Shown piece after piece: positions 16,086 to 24,780 of a DNA stretch of 26,926 nt. The position numbers were made by a program, and so were the translations under genes. Each line of letters starts with the position of its first letter. Positions within the stretch are counted from its first letter, which is position 1. Below the pieces are notes generated by a model. The model searched no databases. It was not told the DNA's origin and saw only the letters and a program-made list of their open reading frames with translations. This stretch comes from JASFYU01 sp045046905 (GTDB lineage: Bacteria; Bacteroidota; Bacteroidia; Flavobacteriales; Flavobacteriaceae): assembly GCA_045046905.1 (NCBI GenBank), contig JASFYU010000164.1, forward strand, positions 1 through 26,926, in the 5' to 3' direction.

Positions 16086-17528
16086 TTAATCTTTGACCCA
16101 ATTGTTCGAAAAATCGCAATCCTTTCTAGAATCGTTCACACTCACATACGTACCTTCTATATGCTCACCCATCCACTTCTTGATAGTCCTAAATTGTTTT
16201 TCGGTGAGGGCTAATTGTTGAATTTTGGTATAGTCCTTGGAGAAATCAGCAACGTGCTCATCATACCTATTGCTCACCTTTAGAATTTTATATTTAGGGC
16301 CTCCTCCTCTGGGGTCTTCTTCCAACATAGGGTATGAGACTTCATTGTCTTTCAGGTTACGCACCTGATTATATAAAGCGGGATCCATTTTAGTCAATTC
16401 GAATCGAGAATCGTAGGTGATAGGATTTCGCAACAATCCACCATCAAATTTAGTTTCCTTTTCATCTGAAAAGTTCAAGGCAGCTTGGGCAAAGGTGAAT
16501 TTCTCATCAATAAGCCCTTGACGAATACTATCCAACTCTGTCTTGGCCTTGCTCAAGGCTTCTTTTGAGATTTCTGGTTGCAACAATATATGCCGCACAT
16601 CTCGTTCTTGACCACGCACTTTTTCAACATACACGATATGGTATCCGAACATGGTTTCAAAAGGTTCTGAAATCTCGCCTTCACGCGTACTAAAAACAAC
16701 ATCTTTGAATTCTCTGACAAAACCCGATTCTTTGGTAATAACACCGAGAAGACCTCCTTGAGATTTACTCGGGCCTTGAGAGTAGAGAATAGCCTTAACG
16801 CTAAAAGTAGCGTCATTATCCTCGATATCTGCTTTTATACCGTTCAACTTATCAATTACCTTTTGTTTTTCTTCTTTGGTCGGCTTGGGAGCCTTTACTA
16901 TTTGGGCGATTTCCATTTCAGCACCAAAAACTGGGCGTTCACTTTCTGGTATTTTATTAAAGAATTGACGCACCTCTTCAGGGGTTATTTCAATTTCGGA
17001 TATAATACTTTGCTGCATTTTTTCAGACAACATACGAAGTTTGTTTATTTTGTAAAGGTCTTCGCGAAAACTCGCCTCATCCTCTTTCTTATAAAATTTC
17101 AATACTTTTTCAAGAGAGCCTACTTGCTGCACCAAGGCCTGCAATTGCCTATCAGAGGTGGCATTTACCTCATCATCAGAAACCAAAATACTATCCTGTA
17201 CGGCCTGATGCGCATACAAGCGATCCTCCATAAGTTTGCCCAAAAGACTACATTGGGTAACCCCTTCCATAGAAGCTCCTTGACTTCGAAGGTCAATAAA
17301 GGTTTTTTCAATATCAGATTCGAGGATAACATAATCCCCTACAACTGCAGAAATACCATCGAGCTTTATTCTTTTAAATTTTTTTGTAGAATCTTTTTGA
17401 ACGCTAGCATCTGCTTCAAGAACTGACTCCGCGGGTTCGACTTGCGTGTCAGAAACTTCAGTCGTTTCTTGAGCAATTGACATTGCACTAATACATACGG
17501 TAAACAAAAAACAAATCAACTTATTCAT
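16086..17528 (-). CDS. surA: SurA-like periplasmic peptidylprolyl isomerase with two parvulin domains
   Basis: A 480-residue periplasmic foldase for outer-membrane proteins. Signal peptide MNKLICFLFTVCISAMSIAQ; a SurA N-terminal chaperone segment (LDGISAVVGDYVILESDIEKTFIDLRSQG onward). The first parvulin-like domain (about 185-300) includes GGLLGVITKESGFVREFKDVVF and the MFGYHIVYVEKVRG end, and the second starts at RDVRHILLQPEIS and includes FDGGLLRNP. The start used is ATG 17528: it begins a proper signal peptide, while the longer frame to 17570 adds a basic stretch inside the upstream gene. This start overlaps the upstream stop (ATGAATAA), so translation is coupled. The order lipoprotein - surA - moxR supports a common job. 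The symbol is by similarity of architecture; the sequence is distant from proteobacterial SurA. Confidence 0.88.
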   Translation of the reverse strand: MNKLICFLFTVCISAMSIAQETTEVSDTQVEPAESVLEADASVQKDSTKKFKRIKLDGISAVVGDYVILESDIEKTFIDLRSQGASMEGVTQCSLLGKLMEDRLYAHQAVQDSILVSDDEVNATSDRQLQALVQQVGSLEKVLKFYKKEDEASFREDLYKINKLRMLSEKMQQSIISEIEITPEEVRQFFNKIPESERPVFGAEMEIAQIVKAPKPTKEEKQKVIDKLNGIKADIEDNDATFSVKAILYSQGPSKSQGGLLGVITKESGFVREFKDVVFSTREGEISEPFETMFGYHIVYVEKVRGQERDVRHILLQPEISKEALSKAKTELDSIRQGLIDEKFTFAQAALNFSDEKETKFDGGLLRNPITYDSRFELTKMDPALYNQVRNLKDNEVSYPMLEEDPRGGGPKYKILKVSNRYDEHVADFSKDYTKIQQLALTEKQFRTIKKWMGEHIEGTYVSVNDSRKDCDFSNNWVKD

Positions 17529-18390
17529 CTTGCGTGTAGACTTCAAATTCTTTTTTCTTAATAGCTTCATCGATTATTTCAGTTTCCAGTTTTCGAGCAT
17601 AATTCAACTTTCGCCTGCTTAAAAGCACTTGCTTTATTGTAGGCTCTATAAACGATAACGGGGCAATATCATTAATCTGAAGGACGCCCGTAATCTTTGC
17701 CAAATATACCCCTAATGAATCCTCCAATTCAAAAAATTGTGATTTTTTTAAGTACTTGCCCTGATTTTCAAAAGTTAAGGGTTGTATTTCTTCGATAACC
17801 CTAGAAGACCTAATCCAAAGAGAATCATTAAAATTAAGTTTTTTGAACTGCACCCCGATAGAGTCCAGATAATCAATATCATCTTTCTTAAAACGCTGTA
17901 ATTTTTCGATTACAATCTCCTTGTTCATAAATTGTTTCGGTAGCTCGATAAACCTGATTCTGACCAATTTCTCCTTCAATCTAAAATTCTCCTTTTGCTT
18001 CTCATAAAAATCATTCAATTGTGATTTGGTAATCAAGGAATCGCCTCCTTGTAGAACCAATGCTTCTTTATAGGCCCTTGTATATAAATCGGTACGGTAA
18101 TCGGCTACCAAAGTCTCGAACTCGAACAATTTATCTTCGGGCAGGTTAATTTTCGCTTTGGAAAGCAAAAGTTGTTTTGAGGCCCAATTATTAATGTAAT
18201 TTATAACAAATGAAGTGCTATCCTCCTTGGAAATACCCTTGTTCAAAAACGGAGAAATATCTTCCTCGTATAAAAATGTCTCTCCGACCCTTGCAATCCG
18301 CACTCTCTTCTCCTCCTCTTTCAGTAAATCACCGCAGGATGAAAGAACCAAAAAAACGACCACAGCCATCAATGTCATCAAAGACCTCAT
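17521..18390 (-). CDS. SurA/PpiC-related lipoprotein, parvulin domain weak or absent
   Basis: A 289-residue lipoprotein: signal MRSLMTLMAVVVFLVLSSC with lipidated Cys19, then a charged linker. The next part (VRIARVGETFLYEEDISPFLNKGIS, then SFVINYINNWASKQLLLSKA) resembles the N-terminal chaperone segment of SurA/PrsA foldases. The later part (FYEKQKENFRLKEKLVRIRFIELP) aligns in style with the entry to a parvulin domain, but the usual GGLLG and HIL/GYHI landmarks are not seen. It therefore looks like a chaperone without clear isomerase activity, working with the overlapping SurA (8-base overlap) and MoxR. It is the first gene of the operon; no promoter box was found in the upstream gap. Function is inferred from fold style and neighbours. 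Confidence 0.8.
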   Translation of the reverse strand: MRSLMTLMAVVVFLVLSSCGDLLKEEEKRVRIARVGETFLYEEDISPFLNKGISKEDSTSFVINYINNWASKQLLLSKAKINLPEDKLFEFETLVADYRTDLYTRAYKEALVLQGGDSLITKSQLNDFYEKQKENFRLKEKLVRIRFIELPKQFMNKEIVIEKLQRFKKDDIDYLDSIGVQFKKLNFNDSLWIRSSRVIEEIQPLTFENQGKYLKKSQFFELEDSLGVYLAKITGVLQINDIAPLSFIEPTIKQVLLSRRKLNYARKLETEIIDEAIKKKEFEVYTQDE

Positions 18391-18917
18391 ATTTCTTTTT
18401 TAAACCGATAAAACATCTCGCTAAAATACTAATAACATTATGTTCGACAAGCGATAAAGGTATTCATTAACACATTTTTAGCGACCCATAGTCAAATTCA
18501 TTAAATTAGACTAAGCACTTTAATATATGACAAAAGACCGCTGCGCTTTAAGGTCGAAGGACAAAAGATATAAGCATGAAACACTAAAAACTGGAGTTCG
18601 AACTAAGATTTATTTATAGTTTAGATTCTTTTTTATTCAATTCGAAGCTGAATTTTAGAAAGACTAAGGGGTTATTTTGATGAAATTAGGCGAGAAGTGG
18701 AAAAAAAATCATCAAATCCGAAGATAATACAGATTTAATTTTAGGTCGAACTCAGGTTAAAAATCAAAAAGAAAGAAATAATGGGCAAGGAAATCGTTTT
18801 GCGGAACAACGAGTATATTACTAATTTCTCCTTGGCCGCGATATGTTCCTGAAGTAGGTACTAGGGCCATAAAAACCAAAGGCTTATTTTTGTCGGTAAA
18901 TTCGAACGAACACTTCA
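18391..18917. other. Non-coding gap between divergent operon starts
   Basis: About 527 bases without a credible gene, much more than two promoters need. The right end holds the rluF promoter (18885-18892). A short direct repeat GACAAAAGA occurs at 18529-18537 and 18560-18568, separated by a G+C-rich hairpin-capable core (GACC...GGTC, 18536-18554). Similar GACAAAAGA-type stretches occur in intergenic DNA of other flavobacteria as I remember, so this may be a copy of a dispersed repeat. No terminator, tRNA or known riboswitch was recognised. Confidence 0.4.
18885..18892 (+). promoter_or_regulatory. Bacteroidota -7 promoter box for rluF
   Basis: TATTTTTG fits TAnnTTTG exactly, giving a transcript start near 18899 and a leader of about 19 bases before the ATG at 18918. 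A -33 TTG is not evident. Confidence 0.45.
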
Positions 18918-19652
18918 ATGAACCAGCCCAAACAGACCCGAATCAACAAATACCTCAGCGAGGTGGGCTATTGCTCACGTCGTGCCGCCGATAAGCTCAT
19001 TAGTCAAGGGCGAGTGACCATTAACGGAAAGGTACCCGAAATGGGAACCAAAATCACCGATGGCGACCAAGTAAAGGTAGATGGTAAACGCATTACAGAA
19101 CCTCAGGAAGAACCTGTTTATTTAGCCTTTAACAAACCTATCGGCATTGTTTGTACTACAGATGCGCGCGTTGAAAAGAATAATATCATCGATTTTATCA
19201 ACTATCCTAAACGTATATTCCCCATCGGACGCTTAGACAAACCCAGCGAAGGTCTTATCTTATTGACCAATGACGGTGATATCGTGAACAAGATATTACG
19301 TGCCAGAAACCATCATGAAAAGGAATATATCGTCACCATCGACAGGCCAATTACTCAAGAGTTCCTACAACAGATGCGCAAGGGTGTCCCTATTCTTGAG
19401 ACGATTACCCGTGAATGCGAGCTAGAAGAAATCAGTTCATACCAATTCAAGATTGTATTAACACAGGGCCTCAATCGACAAATACGACGTATGTGCGAGT
19501 ATTTGGGCTATCAGGTAACAAGACTAAAGCGCATTCGCATCATGAACATCCAATTGGACATAGCTGTCGGCAAATGGCGAGACCTCACCAAATCGGAGCT
19601 AAAACAAATCAACCGCTTGGTCACCAGCTCATCAAAAACGCATGGGAATTAA
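18918..19652 (+). CDS. rluF: 23S rRNA pseudouridine synthase, RluF type
   Basis: A 244-residue RNA-modifying enzyme of the RsuA/RluB/E/F group. Residues 8-60 are an S4 RNA-binding domain (INKYLSEVGYCSRRAADKLI). The catalytic domain has the catalytic Asp107 in FPIGRLDKPSEGLILLTNDGD, followed by ARNHHEKEYIVTIDRPI and GLNRQIRRMCEYLGYQV. The match to E. coli RluF runs through the whole length as I recall that sequence (NKPIGIV, HEKEYLVTVDKPIT, RIMN, GEWRDLT), and RluF pseudouridylates 23S rRNA at U2604 and can also modify tRNA-Tyr. It is a single gene with its own promoter. ATG 18918 is in an A-rich, SD-free context. Confidence 0.92.
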   Translation: MNQPKQTRINKYLSEVGYCSRRAADKLISQGRVTINGKVPEMGTKITDGDQVKVDGKRITEPQEEPVYLAFNKPIGIVCTTDARVEKNNIIDFINYPKRIFPIGRLDKPSEGLILLTNDGDIVNKILRARNHHEKEYIVTIDRPITQEFLQQMRKGVPILETITRECELEEISSYQFKIVLTQGLNRQIRRMCEYLGYQVTRLKRIRIMNIQLDIAVGKWRDLTKSELKQINRLVTSSSKTHGN

Positions 19653-20028
19653 GACCTTGGACCGTTCTTGGTAACGCAGGCCTCAGAACAGGGCCATAAT
19701 GGTTTTTCCTCACAGGCATAGCAACTATTTTACCTCTTACGATTATCGGGGTCGTTTTAGCTCAGGGTGTTCGGTCCAAAAAAACACCCCAGAACTGAGT
19801 TGTCGAGACCAGAAAAGGCAGTTTTGACCTCTTTATAAGCTAGGCAAATCAAAAAAAACGCTCCGCCAACCAAAGGTTAGAAGCAGAGCTCGTGAAATTT
19901 CTAAAAAAAAACGCATAGCATAATTATCTACATTTAACAAAATCAAACACGTTTTTTAACAGCTTATATCATTAAAAATAACTAACTTATAGGCATTCAT
20001 AATTTTGGAAATAAAATCAATATCTAAT
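19653..20028. other. Non-coding gap with a structured inverted repeat
   Basis: About 376 bases without a credible gene. At 19761-19799 nested arms can fold: CTCA/TGAG outside and GGGTGTT (19765-19771)/AACACCC (19783-19789) inside, with an 11-base loop and one-sided bulge. No T tract follows, so it is not a simple terminator. No obvious terminator of rluF was found either, unless the weak GGCC repeat near 19680-19698 (followed by a T run at 19711-19715) acts as one. The right part is very A-rich and leads to the promoter at 20000-20007. Confidence 0.35.
20000..20007 (+). promoter_or_regulatory. Bacteroidota -7 promoter box for the downstream regulatory-domain protein
   Basis: TAATTTTG fits TAnnTTTG. 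It covers the leftmost in-frame TTG (20005-20007), showing that the protein starts at the ATG pair 20029/20032, with a leader of about 15 bases. Confidence 0.45.
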
Positions 20029-21351
20029 ATGATGTATACGATTGTACAAATACCTAAAAAGTTCTTGTTTACAGTGTTTCTCTTGATGTTGTTCACATGC
20101 TTGTTTGGAATACACACCTCATCTGCTTTCTTTCAAGATAAAACCCAAGACTATAGTCAATACAAAGGAAAAGTATTGGATGCTAAATCAAAGAAACCTC
20201 TGATTTTTGCCAGTTTGTCCGTCGAAGGATCCAATATTAGCACGATATCTAATACTGAAGGTGAATTTTCACTTAAGGTACCCGTAAGTATCGTCAACAC
20301 CAATATCTCAATTTCTTTTTTGGGCTATCAGACCAAGCTAATACCCTTATCGCAATTCAAGACAGGAAAGAATAAGATTTTTATGAATGTATCGGTTACA
20401 GCGCTGCCCGAAGTCAATGTCCAAATTCCTAAGGACGCCCTGAGTCTAGTTCAGGAAACCTTAAAAAGGAAAGGGGAAAATTATTTCGACAACCCTACCT
20501 TAATGACCGCTTTTTACCGGGAGACTATCAGAAAAAGAAAAAAGAACGTATCCTTATCGGAAGCGGTTGTGAACATCTACAAAACACCATACTCATCATT
20601 ACGAAAAGACGCCCTTCAGCTCTACAAGGCTCGAAAAAGCACGGACTATAGCCGATTAGATACCATAGCGCTCAAATTACAAGGCGGCCCCTTCAATGCG
20701 CTATATGTCGATATCATGAAATATCCTGAATACATTTTTACCGAAGAGACTTTAGATGCATATGTATTTAGTTTCGATCGATCAGCAAGAGTGAATGACC
20801 GGCTTATCTATGTAGTTAATTTTGAACAACAAGACTATTTGACAGACCCGCTGTACAAAGGCAAATTATATATCGACGCAGAAAACAAAATCCTTACCAG
20901 TGCCATTTTTTCACTGAATATTACCGACAAGGACAAGGCATCAAAACTGTTCGTGCGAAAGAAACCTAAAAACGTAAAAGTATGGCCGACTGAAGTGGCC
21001 TACCGCGTAGATTACAGAGAAAAGAATGGAAAATGGTATTATAGCTATAGTAATGTACTGTTAGAATTCAAGGTGAATTGGAGTAAGAAATTATTCAATT
21101 CTGTTTATAGTATGACCTGCGAAATGGCCATAACAGATTGGAAAAAAAACACAACAGGCAAATTTCCCAAGCTTAAGGAAAGAATCAAGTCTTCCATTAT
21201 CCTCAGCAATGAAGACATCGGTTTTGCCGACCCTGATTTTTGGGGTGAATACAATATAATAGAACCTGAAAAATCAATTGAATCCGCAATTAAAAAAATA
21301 CAGCGACAGTTAAGACGATCTAAGGCTCGCGAAGGCACTTCTATTCCTTGA
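20029..21351 (+). CDS. Exported carboxypeptidase-regulatory-domain protein, otherwise unrecognised
   Basis: A 440-residue exported protein with an N-terminal hydrophobic signal (FLFTVFLLMLFTCLFGIHTSSA). About 25 residues later comes a carboxypeptidase D-like regulatory beta-sandwich (YKGKVLDAKSKKPLIFASLSV, NTEGEFSLKVP, SFLGYQTKLIPL), like the N-terminus of many SusC proteins. No TonB plug or barrel follows; instead a roughly 300-residue region (FYRETIRKRKKNVSLSEAVVNIYKTPY, YKGKLYIDAENKILTSAIFSL, KVWPTEVAYRVDYREKNGKWYYSYS) typical of flavobacterial proteins of unknown role that look like outer-membrane-lipoprotein-style carriers. The end is basic and helical. The start is taken at ATG 20029; the longer frame from TTG 20005 overlaps the promoter. 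It is transcribed alone and closed by a strong terminator. Periplasmic or surface location is likely; function unknown. Confidence 0.75.
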   Translation: MMYTIVQIPKKFLFTVFLLMLFTCLFGIHTSSAFFQDKTQDYSQYKGKVLDAKSKKPLIFASLSVEGSNISTISNTEGEFSLKVPVSIVNTNISISFLGYQTKLIPLSQFKTGKNKIFMNVSVTALPEVNVQIPKDALSLVQETLKRKGENYFDNPTLMTAFYRETIRKRKKNVSLSEAVVNIYKTPYSSLRKDALQLYKARKSTDYSRLDTIALKLQGGPFNALYVDIMKYPEYIFTEETLDAYVFSFDRSARVNDRLIYVVNFEQQDYLTDPLYKGKLYIDAENKILTSAIFSLNITDKDKASKLFVRKKPKNVKVWPTEVAYRVDYREKNGKWYYSYSNVLLEFKVNWSKKLFNSVYSMTCEMAITDWKKNTTGKFPKLKERIKSSIILSNEDIGFADPDFWGEYNIIEPEKSIESAIKKIQRQLRRSKAREGTSIP

Positions 21352-21364
21352 CAATTTTAGGCCC

Positions 21365-21410
21365 AATCCTAAAAAATTGGCTGATTTATAGCTGATTTTT
21401 TAGGATTTTT
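21365..21410 (+). terminator. Rho-independent terminator after the regulatory-domain protein
   Basis: A perfect 13-bp inverted repeat, AATCCTAAAAAAT (21365-21377) with ATTTTTTAGGATT (21395-21407), followed by T to 21410. The loop carries CTGATTTATAG, which is repeated directly just after the stem (21381-21391 and 21411-21421). Confidence 0.75.
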
Positions 21411-21493
21411 CTGATTTATAGAATACGAGATTACCTCAACCCTCCATTTTTTCATAAATTCATTCTTCTTAACAGATTACATAAGGAATATCG

Positions 21494-22546
21494 ATGCAAA
21501 AAAGAAGAGAATTTATTACTTCGGCCATAGGAATTTCAGCGGCTATGTTACTTCCCCATACCATAAATGCAAGCAATCAGCCCGTATCGGAAAAAGGAAG
21601 GATTTTTCCTAAACGGTTGAAAAAAGGAGATACCATAGGGCTTATCGCACCTGGTTTCGCAATAAGTGAGAAAGCTCTTGAAGAAACAATAACTACGCTT
21701 AAAACGCTGGGGTTAAAATCCTATCATACGAAACGCATTCTATTGAAACATGATTATTTTAGTAATACCGACGAGGAACGGGCCAAGGATTTGAACACGA
21801 TGTTCGCCGACCCCAATATTGACGGAATCCTATGTGTGAGAGGCGGATACGGATGTACGCGTATAATGCAGATGATTGACTATGAAAACATTCAAAAAAA
21901 CCCTAAGGTGTTGATTGGCTTTAGTGATATTACGGCCCTTTTAAACGGCATTTATAAAGAAACAGGGCTAATTACCTTTCATGGACCGGTAGGCAGTACA
22001 TTAAATGATGCCTACAGTCTAAATCAGCTACAGAAAGTAGTTATGAACCCTATAGACCAATTGGTCATCAAAAATGCTATAATCATTGACGATGAACTAA
22101 AGAATAATCCTGAATACAACCGGTACACCATCACCAAGGGTTCGGCCAGAGGCAGATTGGTCGGTGGCAGTCTTACCCTTATCAATGCACTTGTAGGAAC
22201 GGCCCACGAAATTGATTTCACCAATAGCTTGGTCTGTATCGAAGATGTAGAAGAAGCGCCTTATCGCATAGATCGTATGTTGACCCAATTAATCGAAGGC
22301 ACGTCTTTCACAAAGGCAAGCGGTATAATTTTCGGCGTATGTCTTGGCTGCAACCTATCTACAAACGCCGGCTCAGTCACCTTAAAGAATGTTATTATGG
22401 ATAGAATCCGCCCCTTGGGAATCCCCGCCATATACGGAATGAGTTTTGGTCATATTAAAAATAATTTCACCTTTCCCATTGGAATTAAGGCCGAATTGAA
22501 TACTCAGAAAATGACCTTAGCGCTTTTGGAGAAGCCCGTTATATAA
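21494..22546 (+). CDS. LD-carboxypeptidase (peptidase family S66), Tat-exported
   Basis: A 350-residue serine peptidase of family S66, related to LdcA, which removes the terminal D-Ala from tetrapeptides in cell-wall recycling. The N-terminus has a twin-arginine motif (KRREFITSAIG, Arg4-Arg5) and a hydrophobic core, so this copy should act in the periplasm, unlike cytoplasmic LdcA. The core begins at LKKGDTIGLIAPG. The nucleophile is Ser144 in IGFSDITALL, the acidic member is around Glu250 in VCIEDVEEAPYRIDRML, and the His is His320 in YGMSFGHIKNNFTFPIG, matching the family triad. It is a single gene, 142 bases after the previous terminator region, and convergent with recQ with only 8 bases between stops; no terminator is seen there. 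Confidence 0.9.
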   Translation: MQKRREFITSAIGISAAMLLPHTINASNQPVSEKGRIFPKRLKKGDTIGLIAPGFAISEKALEETITTLKTLGLKSYHTKRILLKHDYFSNTDEERAKDLNTMFADPNIDGILCVRGGYGCTRIMQMIDYENIQKNPKVLIGFSDITALLNGIYKETGLITFHGPVGSTLNDAYSLNQLQKVVMNPIDQLVIKNAIIIDDELKNNPEYNRYTITKGSARGRLVGGSLTLINALVGTAHEIDFTNSLVCIEDVEEAPYRIDRMLTQLIEGTSFTKASGIIFGVCLGCNLSTNAGSVTLKNVIMDRIRPLGIPAIYGMSFGHIKNNFTFPIGIKAELNTQKMTLALLEKPVI

Positions 22547-22554
22547 CAAACACC

Positions 22555-24765
22555 TTAATTGGCAACTTCACTCATAAATTTTAATCGGTACAGCCGTAGT
22601 TCTTCATCCTCATATTCGCCATCGAACTCTTTCATAGCTTCTTCAAGGTCATCGGTCTCGGACTCTAAGAAGTACTCGTGTATTTCTTCCTGTTGATCTT
22701 CATCTAAAAGCTCATCGACCCAATAGCTTAGGTTTAATTTGGTGCCACTGAAAACAATCTGCTCCATTTCCTTGATTAGTTCGGGTATTTCAAGCCCTTT
22801 GGAGGAAGCAATGTCGGTTAACGGAAGCTTACGGTCTATATTCTGTATTATATAAAGTTTTAGTCCTGAATTAGCTCCCGTACTTTTCACTACCAAATCA
22901 TCTGGCCGTATAATTTCATTTTCTTCGACATAGTCAGAAATCATTTCAAGAAAAGGCCTGCCGTACTTTTTGGCCTTGCCTTCACCTACCCCATTAATAT
23001 TCAACAACTCCTCTTGAGAAATAGGATATTTGAGAGCCATATCTTCCAATGAAGGATCCTGAAAAACAATATAAGGAGGTATGCCCAATTTATTTGCCCG
23101 TGCCCTGCGTAAACTTTTCAATTGCTTCAATAGCATCTCATCCACTACACCACCTTTCGAGGCACTCACTATCGCATCATCATTCGCCTTATTGTATATA
23201 TGGTCTTTGGTCATCATAAAAGAAGTAGGGTTCTTTAAGAACTCCTCTCCTTTTTCTGTCAGATGTACAATACCGTATTGCTCAATCTTTTTTTTGAGTA
23301 ATCCGGCGACCAGCACTTGACGCATCAAGGCCATCCAATGATTTTCATTCTTATCGGCACCAATACCAAAAAAATCTTTTTCATTTGCCTTATGTGAAGA
23401 CACAAGGGCATTAATCTTACCTATTATCGTCTTTACGATTTCTTTGGATTTAAACTTTTCATGAGTCCCTTTCACTACCCGTATCAATTTGAGGACATCT
23501 TCTTGGGCTTCTTCTTTTATTTTCGGATTTCGGGCGTTGTCATCCATATCGAATCCGGCACCCTTAAGCTCATCGAATTCCTCTCCAAAATAGTGGAGCA
23601 TGAATTTTCGTCTTGACATAGAGGTTTCTGCATAAGCAACCACTTCTTGCAATAAGGCATTACCGATTTCCTGTTCGGCCACAGGCTTATTCGACATGAA
23701 TTTCTCAAGCTTTTCGATATCCTTATAGGAATAGAAGGCAAGACAATGCCCTTCACCATCGTCTCTTCCTGCACGCCCAGTTTCTTGATAATAACTTTCT
23801 ATACTTTTAGGAATATCATGATGAATCACATAACGAACATCGGGTTTGTCAATGCCCATGCCAAAGGCAATTGTAGCAACGACCACATCAACATCCTCCA
23901 TCAAGAACATATCTTGATATTTAGACCTGGTCTTGGCATCGAAGCCTGCGTGATAAGGAACCGCACTTATACTATTTACCTGTAATACCTGAGCCAACTC
24001 TTGAACACGTTTTCTGCTCAGGCAATATATAATACCCGACTTGCCTTCGTTTTGTTTTACGAAACGGATAATATCGGCATCTACATTATCAGTCTTCGGC
24101 CGTACCTCATAAAACAGATTAGGTCTGTTGAAAGAAGCCTTAAAGACTTTGGCATCGGTTATTCCTAAATTTTTAATAATATCTTCCTGTACTTTGGGCG
24201 TTGCAGTAGCCGTTAAGCCTATAATGGGTATCTTATCATCCAAACGACTCACAATGGATCTCAAATTGCGATATTCAGGTCTAAAATCATGCCCCCACTC
24301 CGAAATACAATGCGCCTCATCAACAGCTACGAAAGAAAGTGGAACGGATTGTAAAAATTCAATATACTCCTCCTTTGTCAAGGATTCGGGAGCCACATAT
24401 AACAATTTGGTCACTCCATCTAATATATCCTGCTTCACCTGTTTTATCTCCGTTTTCGTCAGAGAAGAGTTTAGCACGTGGGCAATACCATTTTCAGAGG
24501 AAATACCTCGAATGGCATCTACTTGATTTTTCATTAATGCAATCAAAGGAGAAACAATTATAGCTGTACCCTCATGCATCAGGGCAGGAAGCTGATAACA
24601 AAGTGATTTACCCCCGCCTGTCGGCATGATTACAAATGTATTCTTGCCCTGAACAATATTCTTTATTACGTCTTCTTGAAGGCCTTTAAATTTAGAAAAA
24701 CCAAAGTATTTTTTTAACGAGGCATGTAAATCAATCTTATCTAACGGTATACCGTATTTCATCAT
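22555..24765 (-). CDS. recQ: ATP-dependent DNA helicase RecQ
   Basis: A superfamily 2 3'-5' helicase acting in recombination and replication-fork repair, about 736 residues from ATG 24765. Motifs: MPTGGGKS (Lys53), SPLIALMKNQV, DEAH (149-152), GLTATATP, IIYCLSRKRV, the IAFGMGIDKPDVRYVIHHD block and QETGRAGRD. Then comes the RQC region, and an HRDC domain near LGIPPYIVFQDPSLEDMALKYP and INGVGEGKAKKYG. The usual RQC zinc cysteines are missing: E. coli CRRL...CGNC is SRRKF...GAGFDMDD here. The longer C-terminal tail (to SEVAN, acidic) is common in Bacteroidota RecQ, which are about 730 residues. Start choice: the upstream ATG (24801) lies inside a perfect hairpin, and family proteins begin near MKYGIPLDKIDLH. 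Convergent with the LD-carboxypeptidase gene and divergent from kdsD. Confidence 0.94.
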   Translation of the reverse strand: MMKYGIPLDKIDLHASLKKYFGFSKFKGLQEDVIKNIVQGKNTFVIMPTGGGKSLCYQLPALMHEGTAIIVSPLIALMKNQVDAIRGISSENGIAHVLNSSLTKTEIKQVKQDILDGVTKLLYVAPESLTKEEYIEFLQSVPLSFVAVDEAHCISEWGHDFRPEYRNLRSIVSRLDDKIPIIGLTATATPKVQEDIIKNLGITDAKVFKASFNRPNLFYEVRPKTDNVDADIIRFVKQNEGKSGIIYCLSRKRVQELAQVLQVNSISAVPYHAGFDAKTRSKYQDMFLMEDVDVVVATIAFGMGIDKPDVRYVIHHDIPKSIESYYQETGRAGRDDGEGHCLAFYSYKDIEKLEKFMSNKPVAEQEIGNALLQEVVAYAETSMSRRKFMLHYFGEEFDELKGAGFDMDDNARNPKIKEEAQEDVLKLIRVVKGTHEKFKSKEIVKTIIGKINALVSSHKANEKDFFGIGADKNENHWMALMRQVLVAGLLKKKIEQYGIVHLTEKGEEFLKNPTSFMMTKDHIYNKANDDAIVSASKGGVVDEMLLKQLKSLRRARANKLGIPPYIVFQDPSLEDMALKYPISQEELLNINGVGEGKAKKYGRPFLEMISDYVEENEIIRPDDLVVKSTGANSGLKLYIIQNIDRKLPLTDIASSKGLEIPELIKEMEQIVFSGTKLNLSYWVDELLDEDQQEEIHEYFLESETDDLEEAMKEFDGEYEDEELRLYRLKFMSEVAN

Positions 24766-24780
24766 TATATACTTTCTTTC

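Noticed and set aside
16758..17426. A 222-codon plus-strand open frame opposite surA
   Set aside because: It is antisense to a well-supported foldase gene; its Phe/Tyr/Leu-rich make-up is what the complement of a Lys/Glu-rich gene gives, and it has no recognisable motif.
19415..19699. A 94-codon plus-strand frame overlapping the end of rluF
   Set aside because: Different frame over conserved RluF codons; no start context or family resemblance.
19867..19895. GGTTAGAAGCAG, resembling a 23S rRNA helix segment
   Set aside because: Only about ten bases agree and nothing around it resembles rRNA; treated as coincidence.
24128..24526. A 132-codon plus-strand open frame inside recQ
   Set aside because: Antisense shadow of the helicase core motifs; no independent support.
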